Of a stretch of DNA of 64,000 bases, positions 43,278-50,953 are shown in pieces. Below the pieces are notes generated by a model. The model did not search any database. It had not been told where the DNA came from and was given only the letters and a program-made list of their open reading frames with translations. Position 1 is the stretch's first letter; each line of letters starts with the position of its first letter. The translations under genes were made by a program, and so were the position numbers. Source of the DNA: a bacterium SCSIO 12696 (GTDB taxonomy: Bacteria; Pseudomonadota; Gammaproteobacteria; Pseudomonadales; Porticoccaceae); the NCBI GenBank assembly GCA_024397955.1, contig CP073744.1, forward strand, positions 2,866,129 through 2,930,128, in the 5' to 3' direction.

Positions 43278-43901
43278 TTAGACCAGCCATCCCCCCAATT
43301 CCCGCCAGCGGTTGACGATGGTGCAAAACAAGTCTGCGGTGCGTTCTGCGTCATAGCTGGCCGCGTGTGCTTCGCGGGTACTGAACTCGATATTGGCCGC
43401 TTCGCAGGCTTTGGCCAGTACTGTCTGACCATAGGCGAGCCCGCCCAGAGTCGCTGTATCAAAGCAACTAAACGGGTGAAACGGGTTGCGCTTGATGTCG
43501 CAACGCTCCACTGCGGCGTTAACAAAACCCAGGTCGAAATGCGCGTTGTGGGCAACCATGACGGCTCGTTTGCAGCTGTGGGATTTCACCGCTTTGCGCA
43601 CTTTCTGGAACACCAGGTTTAGCCCCTCACACTCATCCAATGCGTTGCGCTCTGGGTCGTCGGGGTCAATGCCTGTAATTTCCAAAGCCGCTGGCTCCAG
43701 ATTGGCCCCCGGAAAGGGTTCAACGGCGCAGCTGACGGTTTCGTCCGGCAACAGCCAGCCATCTTCGTCGACGGTCAGGGTGACAGCGGCAATTTCCAGC
43801 AGGGCGTCGGTATCTTTATTAAAACCGCCGGTTTCCACATCGACCACAACCGGTAAAAAACCGCGAAAGCGCTCTGCCAGAGGGGTGTAGTGATCTGACA
43901 C
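43278..43901 (-). CDS. rnt: Ribonuclease T
   Basis: A 207-residue DEDDh exonuclease. Catalytic residues D21 and E23 (VDVETGGF), D123 (HNAHFDLGF), H179 and D184 ([14 protein letters not shown]) are all present. It trims tRNA and other stable RNA 3' ends. It follows pyrC by 9 bp, an arrangement known from pseudomonads. Confidence 0.96.
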   Translation of the reverse strand: MSDHYTPLAERFRGFLPVVVDVETGGFNKDTDALLEIAAVTLTVDEDGWLLPDETVSCAVEPFPGANLEPAALEITGIDPDDPERNALDECEGLNLVFQKVRKAVKSHSCKRAVMVAHNAHFDLGFVNAAVERCDIKRNPFHPFSCFDTATLGGLAYGQTVLAKACEAANIEFSTREAHAASYDAERTADLFCTIVNRWRELGGWLV

Positions 43902-43910
43902 CAGAATTCC

Positions 43911-44942
43911 TTATTGCAGTTTCCAGTTGAGGGTTTGCCCGGCGGCAAGTGGCGCCATGGTGTCTTTGCCCAGTGCCACTGCATCGGGAATCTGCCATGG
44001 GTTGCGGGCCAGAGTAATGGTTTCTGAATTGCGTGCCAGGCCGTAAAAGTCGGGCCCATGAAAACTGGCAAAGCCTTCCAGTTTATCCAGCGCGCCTGCC
44101 TGCTCAAACGCTTCGGCGTAGAGCTCAATAGCGGCGTGGTTGCTGTAGCACCCGGCACAGCCGCAGGCATTTTCTTTGCGATTTTTGGCGTGTGGTGCGG
44201 AGTCGGTGCCGAGAAAGAAGCGCGGATTGCCACTGGTGGCAGCTTCAATCAAGGCTTGTTGGTGGATATCTCGTTTCAAGATAGGCAGGCAGTAAAAATG
44301 CGGACGAATGCCTCCCACCAGCATGTGGTTGCGATTGTAGAGCAGATGCTGCGGCGTAATGGTGGCGGCCATATTGGTGTCAGCATCGGCAACGAACTGA
44401 GCTCCCTGGCGGGTGGTGATGTGCTCCAACACCATTTTCAACCCTTGAAACTTCTGGCGCAATGGGCCCAGGTGGCGGTCGATGAATACCGCTTCGCGAT
44501 CAAAAATATCGATGTCGCTATCAGTCACTTCACCGTGCAGCAATAATGGAATGCCGGTTTTTTCCATCGCCTCCAAAGCGATGTGTACCTTGTTGAGGTC
44601 AGTCACTCCAGAGTCTGAGTTGGTGGTTGCCCCGGCAGGGTAGTACTTTACGGCTTTCACGAATCCGCTATTGGCGGCGGCTTCGATGTCGGCAGCACTG
44701 GTGTTGTCGGTAAGGTAAAGCACCATCAACGGTTCCCATGGGCTGTTTGCCGGGCGTTGTTCCAGTATGCGTTCCCGGTAAGCGGCGGCCTGTTCTACCT
44801 TGGTCACTGGTGGCACCAGGTTGGGCATAACAATCGCACGGTTAAAACAGCGGGCTGCGTCGGGCACAGTGGTTGTCAGTGCGTCGCTATCGCGCAGGTG
44901 TACGTGCCAATCGTCGGGGCGGGTAATAGTGAGGGTCTGCAT
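43911..44942 (-). CDS. pyrC: Dihydroorotase
   Basis: A 343-residue type II dihydroorotase of pyrimidine synthesis. DDWHVHLRD provides the first zinc ligands, the carboxylated Lys is in [16 protein letters not shown], and the catalytic Asp is in [21 protein letters not shown] cysteine-rich patch follows, as in other enzymes of this class. The ATG at 44942 ([13 protein letters not shown]) is used because the upstream extension has no conserved content. First gene of pyrC-rnt. Confidence 0.96.
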   Translation of the reverse strand: MQTLTITRPDDWHVHLRDSDALTTTVPDAARCFNRAIVMPNLVPPVTKVEQAAAYRERILEQRPANSPWEPLMVLYLTDNTSAADIEAAANSGFVKAVKYYPAGATTNSDSGVTDLNKVHIALEAMEKTGIPLLLHGEVTDSDIDIFDREAVFIDRHLGPLRQKFQGLKMVLEHITTRQGAQFVADADTNMAATITPQHLLYNRNHMLVGGIRPHFYCLPILKRDIHQQALIEAATSGNPRFFLGTDSAPHAKNRKENACGCAGCYSNHAAIELYAEAFEQAGALDKLEGFASFHGPDFYGLARNSETITLARNPWQIPDAVALGKDTMAPLAAGQTLNWKLQ

Positions 44943-45159
44943 AAATACCTGGTTGCCGGGTGCTTGTCTGGGGGCGAATGCTACCGGAAAGTGTTCGGCT
45001 TTTATATAAGGTGGCCCTAGGTTATAGGTATTGTCGATTTTATGAATGAGATTGCCTGTGAATTTTGCCGTGACAGGGGTAAAATGCGGAATCCGCATCC
45101 CAGCGCTATCTGCCAGGTGGTTAGAAAAAACAGACCATAACGTTGGCCGCCCATCCCAC

Positions 45160-45201
45160 TTGATGTGTGTCAACGACCGCAGGTACCCCCAAAGTGATAA
45201 T
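45160..45201 (+). promoter_or_regulatory. FNR/Anr-type promoter for the ccoNOQP operon
   Basis: TTGATGTGTGTCAA (45160-45173) matches the FNR/Anr consensus TTGAT-N4-ATCAA at 9 of 10 defined bases. GATAAT (45196-45201) begins 36 bp after the start of the box, placing the box near -41.5, the class II activation position. The start site would be near 45208, giving a leader of about 130 nt. The 397-bp gap 44943-45339 has no gene. Confidence 0.85.
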
Positions 45202-45339
45202 GGGCGCGGCTACCAGACAGACTATATTAATTAACTAAAAATCTGGGCGTTTTAGGGGATCTTCGACTTGAACTGTTGAGTACCAGGATTCTGCGCCCTG
45301 AGTTCTATCTAAATTGTAACGACAACCATAGGTAATCTG

Positions 45340-46815
45340 ATGAGCAATGTTGCGACTGCCGGCGAGCAACCGGTGCACGACAGCGAAACCAGCGGCCAGT
45401 ATTACACCGGTGTGGTGAAGGCCTTCGCCATCATGACAGTGGTGTGGGGCGTGGTTGGTATGGCCGTAGGGGTGCTGCTGGCAGCACAGCTGGTATGGCC
45501 GGACCTCAATAACCTGCTGCAGCCTTACACGCACTTCGGCCGCCTGCGCCCACTGCACACGAACGCAGTTATCTTTGCATTTGGTGGCTGTGCTTTGTTC
45601 GCTACCTCTTATCACGTTGTGCAGAGAACCTGTCGCACACGTTTGATTTCAAACGGTGCTGCTTGGTTCACTTTCTGGGGGTGGCAATTGGTTATCCTCG
45701 CGGCAGCGATTACCCTGCCAATGGGTTTCACCAGTGCCAAAGAATACGCCGAGCTGGAATGGCCCATTGATATTGCCATTACCATTGTTTGGCTGGTCTA
45801 CGCCTATGTGTTCTTCGGTACCATCATGAAGCGCACCATCAAGCATATCTATGTAGCCAACTGGTTTTACGGTGGTTTTATTATTGCGGTGGCCATGTTG
45901 CACGTGGTGAACAGCGCAGAAGTACCAGTGAGCATGTGGAAATCCTATTCTGCGTACGCTGGTGCTGTAGATGCCATGATTCAATGGTGGTACGGCCATA
46001 ACGCGGTGGGCTTTTTCCTGACCGCTGGCTTCCTGGGCATGATGTACTACTTTGTACCCAAACAGGCTGAGCGTCCGGTTTACTCGTATCGCTTGTCTAT
46101 TGTTCACTTTTGGGCGTTGATTTCCCTGTACATCTGGGCTGGCCCTCACCACTTGCACTACACCGCATTGCCTGACTGGACTCAGACTTTGGGTATGATC
46201 ATGTCTCTGGTGCTGTGGGCGCCATCCTGGGGCGGCATGATTAACGGTATCATGACTCTGTCTGGTGCCTGGACCAAGCTGCGCACCGACCCAACTCTGC
46301 GCTTCCTGGTTGTGTCTCTGTCGTTCTACGCCATGTCCACGTTTGAAGGCCCGATGATGGCTATCAAGTCGGTGAATGCCATGTCTCACTACACCGACTG
46401 GACCATCGGCCACGTTCACTCTGGCGCACTGGGCTGGGTGGCAATGATTTCCATCGGTGCTGTTTACCACCTGATTCCGGTGCTGAGCAATCGCAAAGAA
46501 ATGTTCAGCGTGCAGCTGATTCACGTGCACTTCTGGTTGGCGACTATCGGCACCGTGTTGTACATCGCCTCCATGTGGGTAAATGGTCTGATGCAGGGCT
46601 TGATGTGGCGTGCTTTCAACGATGATGGCACTCTGACCTACCGCTTTGTTGACTCTGTTGAAGCCAGCTACCCAGGTTATTTTGTACGCCTGCTGGGCGG
46701 TGCCATGTTCCTGACCGGCATGCTGGTGATGGCCTACAACCTGTACCGTACGGTGTCTGACAAGCCATCCGATGAATCGGAACAAGCCGTTACCACGCAG
46801 AGCCAGGCGGCATAA
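45340..46815 (+). CDS. ccoN: cbb3-type cytochrome c oxidase subunit I
   Basis: A 491-residue haem-copper oxidase core with about twelve helices. Landmarks are the low-spin haem His in [40 protein letters not shown] (CuB site His and the Tyr cross-link helix of C-family oxidases) and the haem ligands near [18 protein letters not shown]. It reduces oxygen to water at low oxygen levels and pumps protons. First structural gene behind the FNR/Anr promoter. Confidence 0.98.
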   Translation: MSNVATAGEQPVHDSETSGQYYTGVVKAFAIMTVVWGVVGMAVGVLLAAQLVWPDLNNLLQPYTHFGRLRPLHTNAVIFAFGGCALFATSYHVVQRTCRTRLISNGAAWFTFWGWQLVILAAAITLPMGFTSAKEYAELEWPIDIAITIVWLVYAYVFFGTIMKRTIKHIYVANWFYGGFIIAVAMLHVVNSAEVPVSMWKSYSAYAGAVDAMIQWWYGHNAVGFFLTAGFLGMMYYFVPKQAERPVYSYRLSIVHFWALISLYIWAGPHHLHYTALPDWTQTLGMIMSLVLWAPSWGGMINGIMTLSGAWTKLRTDPTLRFLVVSLSFYAMSTFEGPMMAIKSVNAMSHYTDWTIGHVHSGALGWVAMISIGAVYHLIPVLSNRKEMFSVQLIHVHFWLATIGTVLYIASMWVNGLMQGLMWRAFNDDGTLTYRFVDSVEASYPGYFVRLLGGAMFLTGMLVMAYNLYRTVSDKPSDESEQAVTTQSQAA

Positions 46816-46827
46816 GGGGAGATAACT

Positions 46828-47436
46828 GTGAAACACGAAGTCGTAGAAAAAAACATCGGTTTGATGGTGGTTCTGATTCTTGTGGCAGTGAGCTTTGGCG
46901 GTTTGGCTCAGATTCTGCCCCTGTTCTTTATCGATGAGACCACTCAGCCTGTGGATGGACTCAAGCCCCTGCCAGCTCTGGTGCTGGAAGGTCGTGATAT
47001 TTACATTCGCGAAGGTTGCAACGTTTGTCACACCCAAATGATCCGTCCCTTCCGCGCTGAAACTGAGCGCTATGGACACTACTCAGTAGCGGGTGAGCAT
47101 GTGTACGAACACCCGTTCCTGTGGGGCTCAAAGCGCACCGGCCCAGATTTGGCCCGTGTGGGTGGGCGCTACAGTGATGAATGGCACCGTGCGCATTTGT
47201 ACAACCCCCGCGACGTTGTGCCCGAATCCAATATGCCGGAATTCCCTTGGCTGTTTACCAACGTATTGGATGGCAAGCTAACTGGCAAGAAAATGGAAGC
47301 TCTGCGTTCGGTTGGCGTTCCCTACACCGATGAAGACATTGCCGGTGCCGGGGAGGCTGTGAAAGGCCAGCGTGAAATTGACGCGGTTGTGGCTTATTTG
47401 CAACAGCTGGGCACTCTGCTCAAGCAGAAGCGTTAA
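46828..47436 (+). CDS. ccoO: cbb3-type cytochrome c oxidase subunit II (monohaem cytochrome c)
   Basis: A 202-residue membrane-anchored cytochrome c: one N-terminal helix ([23 protein letters not shown]), haem site [15 protein letters not shown] (CxxCH) and Met ligand in [10 protein letters not shown]. It passes electrons to CcoN. It follows ccoN by 12 bp with a GGGGAGA element. The GTG at 46828 serves as start. Confidence 0.97.
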   Translation: MKHEVVEKNIGLMVVLILVAVSFGGLAQILPLFFIDETTQPVDGLKPLPALVLEGRDIYIREGCNVCHTQMIRPFRAETERYGHYSVAGEHVYEHPFLWGSKRTGPDLARVGGRYSDEWHRAHLYNPRDVVPESNMPEFPWLFTNVLDGKLTGKKMEALRSVGVPYTDEDIAGAGEAVKGQREIDAVVAYLQQLGTLLKQKR

Positions 47437-47438
47437 TA

Positions 47439-47624
47439 ATGGATCAGGGAACCCTGCAGGGGATAGGCACCATTTTGGCAATGCTCGCTTTTGGCGGAAT
47501 TGTCTGGTGGGCCTTTAGCAAACACAAAAAGCAAGATTTTGATGAAGCAGCGCAGTTGCCTTTTGACGAAGGTGAACTGGACGCTAATCAGCAAAGCGAC
47601 GAGAAGAGGCAAAAACCACAATGA
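47439..47624 (+). CDS. ccoQ: cbb3 oxidase small subunit CcoQ
   Basis: A 61-residue protein with one membrane helix (IGTILAMLAFGGIVWWAF) and an acidic tail, typical of CcoQ/FixQ. It stabilises the interaction of CcoP with the core. It starts 2 bp after ccoO and overlaps ccoP as ATGA. Confidence 0.93.
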   Translation: MDQGTLQGIGTILAMLAFGGIVWWAFSKHKKQDFDEAAQLPFDEGELDANQQSDEKRQKPQ

Positions 47625-48559
47625 GCGCCTTCTGGAGTATCTGGATATCTATTATCACACTCATCGTTCTCGGTGGCTGTACCTGGTTGTTGTTGGCAAA
47701 TCGCAATGTCGAGTTGCGAGACGACCAGACTCACACCGGTGAAGCGCCAACCACTGGCCATGTCTACGATGGTATTGAAGAATATGACAACCCGCTGCCT
47801 GCCTGGTGGTTCTGGAGTTTTCTGGGGTCGGTCATTTTCAGTGTGGCCTACCTGATCTGGTTCCCGGGGATGGGCAGTTGGGAAGGTGCCGCCAAGTTCT
47901 TTTCCAGTGACGGCAAGCCCTGGACCAAAGAAAATCAGTGGCAGCGCGAAATGGATAAGGCTGAGGAAAAATACGGCCCTATTTACGAGCAGTTTAAAGA
48001 TACCCCAATTGTGGATATGGCCAAGGATCCGGTTGCCTTGAAAATGGGTCAACGTCTGTTTGCTGATAACTGTGCGATCTGCCACGGCATCGATGCCAAC
48101 GGCAGCCATGGTTTCCCCAATTTGGCCGATAAAGACTGGCTGTTTGGTGGCGCTCCTGAAACCATCGAAGCCACCATTGCCCATGGCCGCCAAGGAGCGA
48201 TGCCTGCTTGGGGTGAAGTGATTGGTGAAGACGGTGTGGTGAATGTGTCTGAGTATGTTCTCAGCCTAAGTGGCGAAGAGCACAACGCCGAGCAAGCCCA
48301 GGCGGGTGCAGAGGTCTACAACGCCACCTGCTCGACCTGCCACGGTCCTGACGGTACCGGCATGCAAGCGTTGGGTGCGCCGAACCTGACAGACAATGTT
48401 TGGTTGTATCGCGACCACCGCTACCCGCTGCGTTTGAGCATACGCCATTCTATACGCAGTGGCCGCAGTGGCTTGATGCCTGCTCAACAAGATCTGCTGA
48501 GACCAGAAAAAATCCGCCTGCTGGCGTCTTATGTATTCAGTCTGACGGCGGACGAATAA
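47621..48559 (+). CDS. ccoP: cbb3-type cytochrome c oxidase subunit III (dihaem cytochrome c)
   Basis: A 312-residue protein with two membrane helices (about 4-26 and 62-82) and two cytochrome c domains. Haem sites are CAICH (151-155) and CSTCH (237-241), with Met ligands in AMPAW and LMPAQ. It receives electrons from soluble cytochromes. In the second domain the usual LYGG after the haem site is replaced by LYRDH, a local divergence with no frame change. Confidence 0.97.
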   Translation: MSAFWSIWISIITLIVLGGCTWLLLANRNVELRDDQTHTGEAPTTGHVYDGIEEYDNPLPAWWFWSFLGSVIFSVAYLIWFPGMGSWEGAAKFFSSDGKPWTKENQWQREMDKAEEKYGPIYEQFKDTPIVDMAKDPVALKMGQRLFADNCAICHGIDANGSHGFPNLADKDWLFGGAPETIEATIAHGRQGAMPAWGEVIGEDGVVNVSEYVLSLSGEEHNAEQAQAGAEVYNATCSTCHGPDGTGMQALGAPNLTDNVWLYRDHRYPLRLSIRHSIRSGRSGLMPAQQDLLRPEKIRLLASYVFSLTADE

Positions 48560-48594
48560 CCAGTATAAGGTTGCTGGCAAGTATCTAAACGTAA

Positions 48595-48628
48595 GGTGGA
48601 TTAACGCAATGTGATCCACCTTTCTTTT
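48595..48628 (+). terminator. Terminator hairpin after ccoP, REP-derived
   Basis: GGTGGAT (48595-48601) pairs with ATCCACC (48614-48620), followed by TTTCTTTT. The stem resembles the GGTGGATTA hairpin at 10826, so a spread repeat may now serve as the operon's partial terminator before ccoG. Confidence 0.6.
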
Positions 48629-48647
48629 ACGTGGTAGAGAGTGCTAA

Positions 48648-50063
48648 ATGGTCGATTTACATAAGCCCACCCATGTTGAACAGGCTCAGGATGAAGAGGT
48701 TGTCAAAATTGTCAGCCTTTACCAAAGCGCCGATAAAATTTACACCCGCCGGGTAAAGGGCTTTTTCTCCAGTGTGCAGCGGTGGAGCTGGTTACCGCTT
48801 TTAGGGGCCTATTTTCTGCTGCCCTGGATTCAATACGATGGTCGCCAGATTGTCTGGTTTGATCTGGCAGAGCGCAAATTCTACGTATTTAGTCTGGTTT
48901 TCTGGCCACAGGATTTTATGCTGTTGGCGTGGCTACTGATTATTGCAGCGTTTTCATTATTTGCCGTCACTGTAGCGGTGGGCCGTGTGTGGTGCGGCTT
49001 TACCTGCCCACAAACGGTGTGGACGCTGATGTTTATGTGGGCGGAAAACCTTTGCGAAGGGGACCGTCTGAAGCGCATCAAACTGGATCGTGCTCCCTGG
49101 AACGCCAATAAAATCATGCGCAAGTCAGCAAAGCAGGGCATCTGGATTGGAATTGCCTTGCTCACTGGGCTGACGTTTGTGGGGTATTTCAACCCCATTC
49201 GTGAACTCAGCGTGGATATGCTTACCTTTAGCGCTGAGTTTCAGCCGGTATTCTGGGTACTGTTTTTTACTGCAGCTACTTACACCAACGCGGGTTTTAT
49301 GCGTGAGCAGGTGTGTAAGTACATGTGCCCGTACTCGCGTTTTCAAAGCTCTATGTACGATGAAAACACGTTGCTGGTCTCTTACGACCAGAAGCGTGGC
49401 GAGGGCCGAGGCCCTCGCAAAAAGGGCGCGGATTACCGCTCTCAAGGGTTGGGTGACTGTGTAGACTGCACGCTCTGTGTGCAAGTGTGCCCGGTGGGTA
49501 TCGATATCCGCGATGGCTTGCAATACGAGTGCATCAACTGCGGTTATTGCGTAGATGCCTGTAATGCGATTATGGACAAAATGGAATACCCGCGGGGGCT
49601 AATTCGCTTTACCACAGAGACCGCATTGACCAACAAGAAAGTACGCATTTGGCGGCCAAAATTGCTTGGTTACATACTGGGTGTGTTGATTATGTCCTCT
49701 GCCTTTGTGTACACCATGGCCACTCGAATACCGGTGGAAGTGAATGTGCAGCGGGATCGTAATGCACTGTTCCGTTTTACCAGTGAGGGCTTGTTAGAAA
49801 ATGCCTACACCCTGAAAATTAACAATATGGATACTCTGGATCGCAGCTACCGGATTACGGTAGAAGGCGGCTTGCCCTATGAGATCAAGGGTGACCAGGA
49901 GGTGCTGGTAGAGGAAGGGGAGGTTCGTCATGTCCTGGTGAAACTTCGTCTCGACCCGACACTTCTGCAAACCCCTAATGCCGACCTTGCTTTTACTGTC
50001 GAAGCGCTGGATGATCCCAACATTCGCGATAGCCAAGAGAGTCGTTTTATCGGCCCTCGATAG
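48648..50063 (+). CDS. ccoG: cbb3 oxidase assembly protein CcoG (FixG/RdxA)
   Basis: A 471-residue membrane protein with several N-terminal helices and a cytoplasmic ferredoxin-like domain with two 4Fe-4S motifs: CVDCTLCVQVCPVGIDI and CINCGYCVDACNAIM. A WCGFTCPQTVW motif in the membrane part is conserved, and a C-terminal Ig-like domain follows. CcoG has been described as reducing copper for delivery to the oxidase. It begins the ccoGHIS assembly set. Confidence 0.96.
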   Translation: MVDLHKPTHVEQAQDEEVVKIVSLYQSADKIYTRRVKGFFSSVQRWSWLPLLGAYFLLPWIQYDGRQIVWFDLAERKFYVFSLVFWPQDFMLLAWLLIIAAFSLFAVTVAVGRVWCGFTCPQTVWTLMFMWAENLCEGDRLKRIKLDRAPWNANKIMRKSAKQGIWIGIALLTGLTFVGYFNPIRELSVDMLTFSAEFQPVFWVLFFTAATYTNAGFMREQVCKYMCPYSRFQSSMYDENTLLVSYDQKRGEGRGPRKKGADYRSQGLGDCVDCTLCVQVCPVGIDIRDGLQYECINCGYCVDACNAIMDKMEYPRGLIRFTTETALTNKKVRIWRPKLLGYILGVLIMSSAFVYTMATRIPVEVNVQRDRNALFRFTSEGLLENAYTLKINNMDTLDRSYRITVEGGLPYEIKGDQEVLVEEGEVRHVLVKLRLDPTLLQTPNADLAFTVEALDDPNIRDSQESRFIGPR

Positions 50064-50081
50064 CCATTTAAGTATTGTCTC

Positions 50082-50112
50082 GCCATTACTCCGGTGCTAC
50101 TGGAGTAATGGC
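50082..50112. other. 11-bp perfect hairpin between ccoG and ccoH
   Basis: GCCATTACTCC, 9-base loop, GGAGTAATGGC. No T-run follows, so it is more likely a processing or stabilising structure than a terminator. Confidence 0.45.
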
Positions 50113-50162
50113 TTGAGTTCAATACCAAACCGTTTTCCTCAATAAACCGTGTAAGTAATAAC

Positions 50163-50684
50163 GTGCAAAAAGTTATCGATACAAAACCCTGGTACCGCCA
50201 ATTTTGGCCTTGGTTAATCATCAGTTTGCCCGCTACGGTGGTGGTGGCTGGCATCTCGATGATTCAACTCGCCAACCGCACTGCAGACGATATGGTGGTG
50301 GACAACTACTACAAGGATGGCAAGGCCATCAATCAGCGCCTTGAACAGGATGTGCAGGCTGCTGAATTGAATATGTTGGCGGAGATGAGTTTTAACTTCG
50401 ACAGCGGCATGGTGAATGTCAGCCTCAGTGGCGATGAATTACCGGAGAGTTTGCAGCTGAAACTGTTGCACCCCATGGAAGCCGATAATGACCGCAATAT
50501 TGCTCTGCAGCGTTTGTCCGCAAACAGCTATCGCGGAGAGCTGGATCAGCGTTTAAAACACCGCTATTTATTACGCCTGTTGCCGCCACAGGCTGATGAG
50601 CAAACCTTGCCCAAGTGGCGTTTGAATGGCGAGATCGATTTTGATCGCAGCCAGGGAACCGTACTAGTCGCCAATCAGCCGTGA
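50163..50684 (+). CDS. ccoH: cbb3 oxidase assembly protein CcoH (FixH)
   Basis: A 173-residue protein: short cytoplasmic start with PWYRQFWPW, one membrane helix (LIISLPATVVVAGISMIQLA), then the FixH periplasmic domain beginning VVDNYYKDGKAIN. It helps the assembly of the oxidase with CcoI. GTG start with a weak ribosome binding site. MITE copy 3 begins 3 bp after its stop codon. Confidence 0.93.
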   Translation: MQKVIDTKPWYRQFWPWLIISLPATVVVAGISMIQLANRTADDMVVDNYYKDGKAINQRLEQDVQAAELNMLAEMSFNFDSGMVNVSLSGDELPESLQLKLLHPMEADNDRNIALQRLSANSYRGELDQRLKHRYLLRLLPPQADEQTLPKWRLNGEIDFDRSQGTVLVANQP

Positions 50685-50687
50685 TTA

Positions 50688-50953
50688 GGGCCTGTTAACA
50701 CTAATTGAATCGCCACTGTTGTGGCTAAACAAGCGCTAATCAAGGCGCGAGGAGAGTGGTTTGGTGATTCCAAATGAGCGACGAGCAACACCGAGTAGCG
50801 CTTGTTTAGCCACAACCCAAAGGGCTGGGGCCATTTTTTCGCCCAGCTGTGTTATCAGTCGCTTATGTAGAGTGACTACACGGCACTCCTTCTGCCTTAC
50901 TGGGCAAAAAAATGACTCCCAGCAGTGATGACTCAATTAGTGTTAACAGGCCC
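50688..50953. repeat. TA-flanked MITE, copy 3, overlapping the start of ccoI
   Basis: A 266-bp element flanked by TA on both sides (50686-50687, 50954-50955), in the same orientation as copy 1. Internal arms at 50718-50735 and 50799-50816 form an 18-bp perfect stem. At one position where copy 1 has A-T the stem has C-G, a compensatory change. It inserted between ccoH and ccoI, and its right terminal repeat contributes the start codon and first residues of ccoI. Confidence 0.9.

Noticed and set aside
45649..47079. A 476-codon minus-strand ORF opposite ccoN and ccoO
   Set aside because: Shadow of the strongly biased ccoN/ccoO codons; His/Gln-rich with no recognisable domain.
48300..48559. Frameshift in the C-terminal domain of ccoP (LYRDHRYP in place of LYGG)
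   Set aside because: The frame continues with all expected downstream residues and the stop is at the normal place, so this is local substitution.
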